Positions 55,159 through 64,000 of a stretch of DNA of 64,000 bases are shown piece by piece. This DNA is from Loripinus fragilis (taxonomy: Eukaryota > Mollusca > Bivalvia > Lucinida > Lucinidae), in contig OZ026517.1 of the NCBI GenBank assembly GCA_964019695.1, forward strand, positions 53,871,672 to 53,935,671, written 5' to 3'. Positions within the stretch are counted from its first letter, which is position 1, and each line of letters opens with the position of its first letter. The translations under genes were made by a program, and so were the position numbers. The notes beneath the pieces are model-generated. The model worked only from the letters and a program-made list of their open reading frames with translations. It was not told the origin of the DNA and did not search any database.

Positions 55159-56116
55159 GGTGGCCTTAGTGTTTTACAAACACATCTTGTTTCTATCACC
55201 TTTTCTATCCATTTTTCTATTTATTTTCTAACTTTTTTCTCTTGATATTCTTAACGCCAGTAAAAACGCAACTTTTACAGTATAACCTTACTCAAGATTT
55301 AATGCTATTTTATCATTCTAATAAAATACAAGCATAAACCTATGGTCGTGATATCAAGCCAATACTCTTTTGGTGCATATAAAGGGGTCCAGATAAGCCA
55401 GGCTGTATTTTATGATAAAGGGACACAACCCGAACTTCGACACAAAAACTGCAAAATCACCTTATTGATATGGATATCAGATCTTAATTATGAATGGCTC
55501 TTTAGGATTCAAACTTTCGGAAAATTTCAACATTGCTCTACTTTCTATGCAAACGCAACAGATTCTTTTGGTCTTGAAGTTTTGACCTTCAAAAATGTTC
55601 TCAAAGTTTCAGCATGAAAACCGGAAGTTTACGAAAATGCGACACTTTCGACGGTAAATCTTGCGATAAATGATAAGCATAGGTTATGACCTTACAACTT
55701 ACGTATGCCATTTTTTAAATGATTCAGTTTAATTGAAGCTTTAGTGATTTCTCTTATTTTGGGGAAATTTCACAAAAAATGAAATTTTAAACATAAATTT
55801 TAGGTCATTCCAGCAAAGTGAATTTTGTGTTGTAAACCGTTTTTCTGTTTGTTTGAGTGAAACGCAGTACTTGCACGCTGATATTAAATAAAATTTCAAG
55901 ATTTAATATGGCTACCAAAAAATTTGATGAGTTTGTCATTTTTCACCAAATTTTTTGGCAGAAGTGTGCAATTGAGCTCAAGTTTTGGTAAAACGTTCTC
56001 CTACGTTAGGGACGCTTGTTAGTAACAAGACATAGTGTAAAAAACTGATATTTACAGGAAAAACAACACTTGTACCAGTTGCGTTTTTAATGGCTTTAAG
56101 TATATTATTGTTTCAG
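55159..56116. other. Unassigned intronic DNA
   Basis: The 91-codon frame at 55342-55617 has no recognised domain or splice context. Nothing else supportable. Confidence 0.5.
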
Positions 56117-56191
56117 TTATTCACAGTTGATGAATTAGAAAAAGCTTCAAGATGTATGGATCCAAAATGTCTTGAGCCAGCTTGTGAAAAG
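56117..56191 (+). CDS. Gene 2, coding exon 4, start of the Cys cluster
   Basis: 75 nt, exactly 25 codons, between acceptor ttattgtttcag and donor gtaacctcc, phase 0 at both ends. It encodes residues 705-729, LFTVDELEKASRCMDPKCLE then PACEK. Cys717, Cys722 and Cys727 have C-x4-C-x4-C spacing, like the Cys part of a TAZ zinc-binding loop. The His expected four residues before the first Cys is Lys713, so one ligand is missing or supplied elsewhere. Confidence 0.7.
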
Positions 56192-56219
56192 GTAACCTCC
56201 ATTTGAAATTATCATATTC

Positions 56220-56246
56220 TTTAACTCTTTGCATGCTGGGTTATTT
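56220..56246 (+). repeat. Family D end fragment
   Basis: ttaactctttgcatgctggg is the terminal motif of family D without the rest of the repeat. Confidence 0.5.
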
Positions 56247-56304
56247 AAACTTACAGAAGGGACATTTTCATTTTTTACTGAAAGAAACCAAACAAGGCTT
56301 GTTA

Positions 56305-59190
56305 TTAGCTCACCTGAGCCGAGGGCTCATGGGTGAGCTAATAGTATACCAGTCACTCCGGCGTCCGTCCGTCGTCTGTCGTCCGTCCGTCCGTCCACAA
56401 TTTCAAACATCTTCTCCTCTGAAACCACCGGGCCAATTAAATTCAAATTTCATATGGAGACTCCTTAGGACGCGGGAACGAAAGTTTGTTCAAATGGTTC
56501 TGGTCACATGACCAAGATGGCGGCCACGCCCATATATGGTAAAAACCCTTTAAAAATCTTCTTCTCAAGAACCAGAAGGCCGATGACCTTTGGACTTGGT
56601 ATGTAGCATTTGGTCTGTGGGGCCTACCAAGTTTGTTCAAATGATGATCCTAGGTTGACCTTGACCTACTTAGCGTCAAGGTCAAATTTGCTTCCTAATG
56701 CATTTAAATGGTAAAATTTCTGAAAAGTTAATTTTTTTAAAACTGTTGAAGCCAAAGTCATTATTCTCACTTTATACGTTTAACCTAATGAGACAATGGC
56801 TATAAATAAGTTCCAAAGGTCAAGGTTGACATTTGACCTTTCAGCTTGGGTCGCTCATATTTGAGTCCCATCAATATGTTAAAACATAGTTTTCTCACAA
56901 ACCATTGGTCCAATTGAACTCAAATTTCATGTGAAGACTCCTTATGATAAGTTAGTCAAAATATATGCAAAATATTTGGGTCACATGACCAAGATGGCCC
57001 CCATGCCCATATATGGTAAAAACCCTTTAAAAATCTTCTTCTCCGGAACCAGAAGGCCGATGACCTTTGGACTTGGTATGTAGCATTGGGGATGTGGGGC
57101 CTACTAAATTTGTTCAAATGATGATCCTAGGTTGACCTTGACCTACTTAACGTCAAGGTCAAATTTGCCTCCTAATGCATTTAAATGGGAAAAATTCTGA
57201 AAAGTTTATTTTTTTTAAACTGTTGAAGCCAAAGTCATTATTCTCACTTTATATGTTTAACCTAAAGAGACAATGGCTATAAATAAGTTCCAAAAGTCAA
57301 GGTTGACATTTGACCTTTCAGCTTGGGTCGCTCATATTGGAGTCCCATCAATATATTAAAACATGGTTTTCTCACAAACCATTGGCCCAATTGAACTCAA
57401 AATACATGTGAAGACTCCTTATGATAAGTTAGCCAAAATATATGCAAAATATTTTGGTCACATGACCAAGATGGCCACCATGCTCATATATGGTAAAAAC
57501 CCTTAAAAATCTTCTTCTCCGGAACCAGAAGACCTATGACCTTGGGACTTGGTATGTAGCATTGGGAATGTGGGGCCTACTAAATTTGTTCAAATGATGA
57601 TCCTAGGTTGACCTTGACCTACTTATTGTCAAGGTCAAATTTGCCTCCTAATGCATTTAAATGGGAAAAATTCTGAAAAGTTTATTTTTTTTAAACTGTT
57701 GAAGCCAAAGTCATTATTCTCACTTTATATGTTTAACCTAAAGAGACAATGGCTATAAATAAGTTCCAAAAGTCAAGGTTGACATTTGACCTTTCAGCTT
57801 GGGTCGCTCATATTGGAGTCCCATCAATATATTAAAACATGGTTTTCTCACAAACCATTGGCCCAATTGAACTCAAAATACATGTGAAGACTCCTTATGA
57901 TAAGTTAGCCAAAATATATGCAAAATATTTTGGTCACATGACCAAGATGGCCACCATGCTCATATATGGTAAAAACCCTTAAAAATCTTCTTCTCCGGAA
58001 CCAGAAGACCTATGACCTTGGGACTTGGTATGTAGCATTGGGAATGTGGGGCCTACTAAATTTGTTCAAATGATGATCCTAGGTTGACCTTGACCTACTT
58101 ATTGTCAAGGTCAAATTTGCCTCCTAATGCATTTAAATGGGAAAAATTCTGAAAAGTTTATTTTTTTTAAACTGTTGAAGCCAAAGTCATTATTCTCACT
58201 TTATATGTTTAACCTAAAGAGACAATGGCTATAAATAAGTTCCAAAAGTCAAGGTTGACATTTGACCTTTCAGCTTGGGTCGCTCATATTGGAGTCCCAT
58301 CAATATATTAAAACATGGTTTTCTCACAAACCATTGGCCCAATTGAACTCAAAATACATGTGAAGACTCCTTATGATAAGTTAGCCAAAATATATGCAAA
58401 ATATTTTGGTCACATGACCAAGATAGCCACCATGCTCATATATGGTAAAAACCCTTAAAAATCTTCTTCTCCGGAACCAGAAGACCTATGACCTTGGGAC
58501 TTGGTATGTAGCATTGGGAATGCAGGGCCTACTATATTTTTTCAAATGATGATCTTAAGTTGGCCTTGACCTATGTAAGGTCAAGGTCAAATTTGCTTCC
58601 TATTACATTCAAATGTGAATTTTTTGAAAAGTTGATTTTTTGAATACTGTTGAAGCCAAAGTCATTATTCTCACTTGATATGTTAAACGCTATAAATAAG
58701 TTTCAAAGGTCAAGGTCACCATACCCATATATGGTAAAACCCTTTAAATATCTTATTCTCTAGAACAAAAGGTCAATGGCCTTGGGACTTTGTATGTAGC
58801 ATTGGGGATGTGGTCTCTACCAGTTTTACACAAATGATGAATCTAGCTTGACCTACTTTATGGCAAGGTCAAATTTGATTCCTAATGCATTTATATGGAG
58901 AAATCTTGAAATGTTCATTTTTCTATAACTGTTTAAGCTGAAATCATAATACTTTCATGAAATTTTTAACCTTATGAGACAATGGCTTATATAAGTACCA
59001 AATGTCAAGCTGACCTGTGACCTTTTATCCAATGCCACTCATTTGAACTGCCACATGTCACCAAAATGGCTGCAACCCCCATATATGGTTAAACAAAATA
59101 TATTTTATTATAAGCTGTATTTGACCATGACCTATTTTAACATTATTAAAGAGGTCAGGTGAGCGCCTCAGGACCTTCAGGTCCTCTAGT
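56305..59190 (+). mobile_element. Helitron-like element 2 with ~476-bp units, expanded
   Basis: Same head hairpin, (GTCC)n stretch (56361-56398), unit and closing aggacct-tc-aggtcct plus CTAGT as element 1, but with about five units. The blocks 57245-57720 and 57721-58196 look identical over 476 bp and the next block from 58197 matches until about 58520. The final unit is shorter and diverged. No protein encoded; the minus frames beginning MNKLGRP are unit sequence read backwards. Confidence 0.8.
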
Positions 59191-59199
59191 TTCATAACA

Positions 59200-59288
59200 A
59201 TCCTCTGATAAGGCAGAGATTGTGTTTTTGTATGTGCTAAATGTTTTCACACTCTATAAATAAAGTCTTTACTTACTTACTTACTTAT
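59200..59288 (+). repeat. Possible LINE 3' tail with (TTAC)n
   Basis: aggcagagattgtgtttttg, then ataaataaagtctttac, then a TTAC run. It contains AATAAA and resembles the 3' end of a truncated non-LTR retrotransposon. No upstream coding part remains. Confidence 0.4.
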
Positions 59289-59495
59289 TAACTCTTTGCT
59301 TGCTGCATAATTTTTCATGCTTTTGTTGTCGTCTGCTGCCTTTAACTTTTTCAAAATTATTTCAGGAACACTATCAAAGTGTCAAACCATAAGGATCCAT
59401 ATCGGGTCTGACATTCCATTGTTCCTGATCTGGGTACAAACTGTTTGCAAAGGTTAGCAGCAGAAGACAAAAGTCTCCACTAGCAAAGAAAGAGT
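59289..59495 (-). repeat. Family D palindromic repeat
   Basis: Reverse orientation: ttaactctttgcttgctgc, cttttgttgtcgtctgctg, core around tgggtacaaactgtttgc, then tagcaaagaaagagttga. Confidence 0.7.
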
Positions 59496-59969
59496 TGATT
59501 AAAATTAAACAAAAAATATATCACAAGATTTGTAGTCTGCTGCTGTCCTGATTGGCACTTCACTGGTTAACACTGTTTTGATTTAATATTCATGCAAAGG
59601 AATTCGTGACCCGGAGCTGTTTGAAGCCGCAAAAATCCATGTTCAAATCATGAGATTCACATGGTGTTTGAACATGGCTTTTAACTTGACAAAGCCTATC
59701 TGGGCCCTGATTTTTTTTTAAAGCGTTGCGGCCTTAATTGTTCATTTTGCAGATGCTTTTGTTCGTGAAAACGTTGCACATGTCTATGATGTTGTGGCAA
59801 CATTATTTCTTCCGAAAGTTTGATGCTGACGCCATTTTGTTTAGAGAAATCTAGTGTGAGAAAAGGGATATTTTAATGTTTAAGCGTGGTTTACAGTGGG
59901 GCTAGGTTGAAATCCGCTAAAATATGCAAGAATAATGATCACACTTGTTTGTTTCATTGCATTAACACT

Positions 59970-60063
59970 TGCTGGGTCCTACAGACGATGTTTGAATACT
60001 GTTTGAATACTCTGCCTAACGGCCTCGTCGTCAAACAGCTTCCTCGGGACCCAGCAGATGTTA
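59970..60063 (+). repeat. Inverted repeat
   Basis: tgctgggtcct and gggacccagca end a 94-bp stretch that also has a direct tgtttgaatac duplication. Confidence 0.5.
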
Positions 60064-60167
60064 ATGCATGAAAAAAACATGTGTGATCCCTATATTCCAA
60101 TACAATAATGATACAATAAGCTGAGCCCCACGAAAAACATTTTTTTTGAAGGAATAGGATTTGTTTA

Positions 60168-60395
60168 ACCCTTAAAGGGCCTGCAAAAAATGCATCTGAA
60201 AATGTAGTCTGCTAAAGTCATCTGCTGCACATATTTGCTAACATTATTGACTAAGGAAAGAGTAGAGGCAAACAGTGTAGACCCAGGTCAGTCTGAACTG
60301 GGTCTACACTGTTTGACCAAGAGGCTTCTAAAACATTTCAGCAGATGACAAATTTAGCAGAGGACCTTTGTTGTGATTGGCACATCAAGAGTTAA
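60168..60395 (+). repeat. Family E palindromic repeat, complete
   Basis: ttaacccttaaagggcctgc, atgcatctgaaaatgtagtc, palindrome around gtgtagacccaggtcag and complement, tgtgattggcacatc, agagttaa. TTAA at both ends. Confidence 0.75.
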
Positions 60396-60584
60396 TTTTG
60401 CTTTTTTATGTAAATCCAGAATTATATGTGCTTTATTGTCTATGAAAACATTGAAACATTGAACAATAAAATGTTATCTAAGCCCCCCTTTCAACCATCG
60501 GAACTGCAGGATGATTAAACAGATTATTGTTTTTCAAAATGCAACTGCTGCATCTAATCTTGGTCTACACTGTTTGCAAATTTG

Positions 60585-60797
60585 TCAGGCAAGCAATGTT
60601 CATAATTTTACTCTTTCCTTGCTTGTGGCGACTTTTATCATTGCAAACAATGTGGACCAGATCCTGATCTGGATACAAACAGTTTGACACTCTGAAAGTG
60701 TTCCTGAAAGAATTCTTCTGAAAAAAAGTTAACTTTGAAAAAAAGTCAGCAGATGAAAACAAAAGCATGAAAAATTACCCAGCATGCAAAAAAGTTA
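60585..60797 (+). repeat. Family D palindromic repeat
   Basis: ctctttccttgcttgtggcg, gcaaacaatgtggaccagat and complement, agtgttcctgaaag, then ttacccagcatgcaaaaaag. Confidence 0.7.
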
Positions 60798-61045
60798 ACA
60801 CTTAATGCGCCAATCGCAACAAAAGTCGTCTGCTTTTCTTGTCTGCTGAAATGTTTAAGAAGCCTCTACGGCAAACATTGTGGACCCAGATCAGACTACT
60901 CCTATAGGAGCAGTCTGTTCTGGGTCCACACTTTTTGCTTCTATACTTAATTTGTCAGTAATGTTAGACAATTATATGCAGCAGATGACTTCAGCAGACG
61001 ACATTTTCAAGTGCATTTTTTCTAGGCACTTTAAGGGTTAAAACA
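60797..61045 (-). repeat. Family E palindromic repeat, inverted
   Basis: Starts ttaacacttaatgcgccaat and ends aggcactttaagggttaa. The inner palindrome is tcctataggagca-centred. It abuts the family D copy, sharing a TTAA. Confidence 0.75.
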
Positions 61046-61071
61046 GTACAGATTTTTACATTTGTTTGCAG

Positions 61072-61220
61072 ATGCAGAAAGTGACTGTATGGCTAAAAGT
61101 TGATGTGGATTTAAAAGACAATTTAGTTCTCAGCCATTACTTAGAATCTGTTCTTGAACATAGCCAGGACTGTGAGGAGTTGGTGTGCCCGGTATTATAC
61201 TGTCAGAAATGTTCTGAATG
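61072..61220 (+). CDS. Gene 2, coding exon 5, Cys/His module
   Basis: 149 nt from acceptor tttgtttgcag to donor gtaagatta, entering in phase 0 and leaving two bases into a codon, so the gene continues beyond. It encodes residues 730-778, starting MQKVTVWLKVDVDLKDN and ending with HSQDCEELVCPVLYCQKCSE. His759-x3-Cys763-x4-Cys768-x4-Cys773 reproduces the HCCC zinc-ligand spacing of TAZ domains, known best from CBP/p300. Cys776 is extra. With exon 4 this could be an atypical TAZ-like finger, but the 31-residue gap between the Cys727 and His759 is longer than in CBP. A different small Cys/His zinc fold is the main alternative. Confidence 0.75.
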
Positions 61221-61244
61221 GTAAGATTATAAGAATCTATCATG

Positions 61245-61360
61245 AGTGTGAGGGTAGGATAGAAAAATCCCTCCCGAGGATCACCCTTTGGCATCACAAG
61301 GCTTGCCGAGTGATGACAAACAGTGATCCGGAGGGACGGATTTTTCTATCCTACTCTCAC
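61245..61360 (+). repeat. Inverted repeat (MITE-like), full copy
   Basis: gtgagggtaggatagaaaaa (61248) pairs with tttttctatcctactctcac (to 61360). The loop contains cactcggc-type sequence shared with 636-714. Confidence 0.7.
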
Positions 61361-61869
61361 CCGAATAATGGATTCTTTTTCTTGCTCACCATAAGATACC
61401 ACATTTTATTCTTAAGAAAATGCTCCCAGAAGTTCCTGACTACGCCGAGATGCGACATGTTATGATAACGTCACTGACATAACAATGACGTCACTTGACG
61501 ACCAAGTGCGTGAGTTCCAATACAACCAATGTATTTAGTTTTCACCTGACAACCTGGGTAAGATAGCATGGGTAAGATAAGATTTTCTAACCCAGGGTAA
61601 AATCTCAGATGTCCCTATCGGGTGTGCAAGAAAACACCTTATCCAACCAGTGAGTCATGACCTTTGTCGTCTGCTCATCTTTTCTGCTTATGTTCTTAGG
61701 TAGCCTATATTGCAATCAATAAAGAACAGTTCAGGGTTCATGGTGTTTCCTCAATGATAAAACCTTGTCTGAAGTGAATTTGGATATTTGCAGCGACATA
61801 TAAAGCAGACAACATTTTCAGGGTTGACCATTTCTTTACTGATGGAATCTATCAGGCCTCCAGATAAGA

Positions 61870-62255
61870 GTGCGTAACTGAAAGTTATTTTTTCTTAATT
61901 TCTCAACCAAAACATGGGAGCGCAGTGGCTCAGTGGTAGAGTGCTTGACTCAAGACCGAAGGGCCGTGGGTTCGAGCCTCACTGGCGTATTTGCGTTGTG
62001 TCCTTGAGCAAGAACATTAATCCTAGCTTAGTACTGGTTCAACCCAGGAAGACCCGTCCCTTTGTAACTGAAAGATTGTTGATGGGACGCAAAGAATCAA
62101 ATCAAACAAACAAATCAACCAAAACATATGTAATGGGTACTCAAAAGAACCGTCTCGATGAGACAGTTCTTTTGAGAACCCAAAACACATGTTTAAACTG
62201 AAAGATAAGAAAATAATCACAATTTTATGCAAATTATTTTTGCTTAACTGGCCCT
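61870..62255 (-). mobile_element. Foldback repeat, family C, copy 6, split by a SINE
   Basis: Reverse orientation. Hairpin at 62140-62176 with one mismatch. The flank ttctcaaccaaaacat is interrupted by SINE-1 and resumes after it. Confidence 0.8.
61916..62114 (+). mobile_element. SINE-1 with perfect 13-bp target duplication
   Basis: Complete copy: A-box tggctcagtggtagagtg, B-box gtgggttcgagcctc, tail caaatcaaacaaacaaa. TCAACCAAAACAT is duplicated exactly (61903-61915, 62115-62127). Confidence 0.9.
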
Positions 62256-62883
62256 ATGTCTACCATCAAGTTTATTCAATAAAAGTTTGTTTATTTCATC
62301 ATATATTCTGTAGGGTGTGTGGCAGGGTTTGTCATAATCTCTTAATCTTGCATAGCAAATAACTGATTCTGGATGTACACTGAGATGTCGATGTAGTGCT
62401 CTAGCTTGAGTCCATGATCAGTGATCATACTATAAACATGGTTGGGCATCAGTGGAACTACCGCGAAATCACGTTACAAAAATTTGTTCCTTTGTCAAAT
62501 CAGGGACCTATCGCGGTAGTGGCATCGTCACGGAAAATACAAACAAAGGTAGGTACTCTCGCTTGTTTTGATTTTATGTTAAAGAATGAGCTAACTATGT
62601 AAAAATCCGGCAATGCTATTCCATGTAGATATGATTTACCATGCTAAACGCAATGTTGAAAAAAGCTTTGCTTTGAGATGAGAACCGTAACCAAATTGAA
62701 CCCAGAACGGGATTTCTTCAGTTTTGTGTCAAAACGTAGAAAGTATGCAGATGTTTTGCCAGTTTTAGCTCAGAACAAGAGCATTTTACACATGGCACAT
62801 ACATGACGGCCCTTATTGGTACTTCGGGCGTAAAAAAATCGAACGATCATGTTCTATGAAGGAATAAATGCCAAAGTTTTCAG
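62256..62883. other. Unassigned DNA 3' of gene 2 exon 5
   Basis: A loose inverted pair actaccgcga/tcgcggtagt spans 62456-62520. No supported exon. Confidence 0.45.
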
Positions 62884-63155
62884 GCGCAGTGTTGCCTTCG
62901 CCATCGCGGTAGTTGTAACGTCACGCTCTAGTTCCTTTGAATATACCATATCAGTACATGCAGTGCATGCAGGCACGGAGAAAAACGTGTGTAATATTGT
63001 AGTATCTACTGAAACACCCCAAAGTTCCACCAATCCATCTCAAACGCTGCTCCCCGTGTACAAACTAGCACACTTACCCCTGCCCCACCCTAAGCCTTCA
63101 CCTCCAAGACCCCCACAACCTTTAGCTCAGCCTTTTGCGCAGATGCGCTACATAT
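62884..63155 (+). CDS. Possible further exon of gene 2
   Basis: Acceptor aaagttttcag and donor gtaagtat. The first base completes the split codon of exon 5 (TG+G) and the frame stays open through a Pro-rich end with KPSPPRPPQPLAQPFAQMRY. A later acceptor at 63024 would give the same frame. The first half (RRSVAFAIAVVVTSRSSSF) does not look like the continuation of a zinc finger, so the true exon may be shorter or absent. Confidence 0.3.
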
Positions 63156-63232
63156 GTAAGTATCAGGTCTTGTCTACTGGCCCAACTATACTTGAAGTGT
63201 ATATCATTTATCTACATGTATATACGAGGGTT

Positions 63233-64000
63233 GTCCCAGTAAATCGTGGACTTGTGCTATAAAACGAGATTGTCTATCGGAAATTCTATGAAATTTGTAT
63301 GATATTTTAATATACATCTACGACACATTTTCTACAAATATGGGTGAAATCACAGTTTAGATAACAAAGTTATGAACCTTTACTTAAGGGTATCTCTGCG
63401 TATGCGAAGCACGTCACAAATTATTTTGCTGTATTTTCAGAGAGGGGTGATCAAATGTTTTGACTACTCTTTTTAAACAAGCTTAAATGGTGACAAATAT
63501 TGCCATGCATTTGTTGAGTAAGTCTCCCTGGTTCCAGTAAAGACTAAATAGTTAGTTTAGATATGTTAAGCAATCAAACAAGAGCGATCTTTCAGATTTA
63601 ATAAGAGACACCATATTTACCATTAAAATAACTTGCAGAAAAATAGCATGCGTTCCGTTAAATTGATGAAAATGAGCTTGTCTTTGTAATATTACTAAAA
63701 TAATTTTATACAAAATCCATTTTACGCCTCTAGTGAATCTTCGACCAATCATTTAACATCAAAAGAACATAGTTTTATGTGATTAATTAGCTAAAAATTG
63801 TTGAAAGACTAATTTTTGTGCCGTACTGTTTTTAAACCTTAGCATTTTCTGAAAATGAAAATGTAGGTGTTTAAAATCGTTTATAAAATCAATGCGAATG
63901 GGCATAAAGGTTTCAAATTTTCAACACTTTACATTGCATGGTTACTAGTTGATGTGGTAATGCATTGTTTAAAAAAAACAAGAGCGAAATTTGATTGAAT
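63233..64000 (+). mobile_element. Mariner-like left end, element running off the window
   Basis: TA then CGAGGGTTGTCCCAGTAAAT is the usual look of a mariner inverted end. No matching right end occurs before position 64000, so the element is cut by the window or truncated. The frames inside are short. Confidence 0.45.

Noticed and set aside
52301..56640. Minus-strand proteins beginning MNKLGRP as paralogous genes
   Set aside because: Each coincides with the same part of the ~476-bp unit of the Helitron-like elements.
62849..63262. A stand-alone 137-codon gene
   Set aside because: No stop-flanked start context or domain. Part of it fits better as a possible exon of gene 2, and the 3' part runs into a mariner-like end.

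Overview
This is a window of animal nuclear DNA, most likely from a bivalve mollusc and probably a heterodont clam or mussel. That assignment is inference. It rests on AT-rich sequence, spliced genes with long introns, tRNA-derived SINEs ending in AAC/AAAC-rich tails, and many foldback MITEs. It also rests on several pearl/Helitron-like tandem-repeat elements that carry (CCGT)n stretches and gagctcacctgagcc-type hairpins. I see no bacterial operons, CRISPR arrays, rRNA or free-standing tRNA genes.

Two plus-strand host genes can be supported. Gene 1 is represented only by its last three exons (807-946, 3985-4035, 5299-5487 with a TGA stop), giving a 125-residue C-terminal tail that I do not recognise. 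Gene 2 starts in a spliced 5'UTR at 31249. It has one very large first coding exon (31487-33421, 645 codons) and continues through four small exons whose splice phases all agree (35338-35473, 51837-51877, 56117-56191, 61072-61220). It then leaves the window. Its N-terminal ~640 residues are Ser/Asp/Glu-rich and look disordered, with repeated basic-Ser motifs. The last visible exons carry a Cys/His cluster whose spacing resembles a TAZ-type zinc finger. A further exon at 62884-63155 is possible.

Nearly everything else is transposable elements, often nested. Region by region: 0-5.5 kb holds the gene 1 tail with a mariner-type (1001-1895) and a pogo/Tigger-type (2098-3249) element in its first intron. 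5.5-21 kb is intergenic, with foldback MITEs, a SINE split by a 2.5-kb G-rich-ended element with a perfect 6-bp target duplication (7966-10511), a tandem-repeat element (16449-18055) and a 25-bp minisatellite. A 6-kb element with terminal inverted repeats lies at 21151-27120 and contains a pearl-like array. 27-31 kb holds more MITEs and a SINE. From 31 kb onward gene 2 dominates. Its 16.4-kb second coding intron contains a four-level nest: a 32-bp inverted-repeat pair 14.8 kb apart (35764-50534), a foldback structure with long near-identical inverted arms (38107-49086), an 8.6-kb element with GCGAA-rich ends (39117-47701), and MITEs and SINEs inside that. The next two introns hold two related Helitron-like elements built from ~476-bp units (52166-53873 and 56305-59190).

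The host genes show no evident functional link. The strongest signals for follow-up are the nested DNA elements, the mobile X-box-like sites in the mariner-type element, the cryptic two-exon start inside the 8.6-kb element, and the Cys/His module of gene 2. Element classes were assigned from ends, target duplications and internal architecture only. No transposase domain was recognised in any of them.
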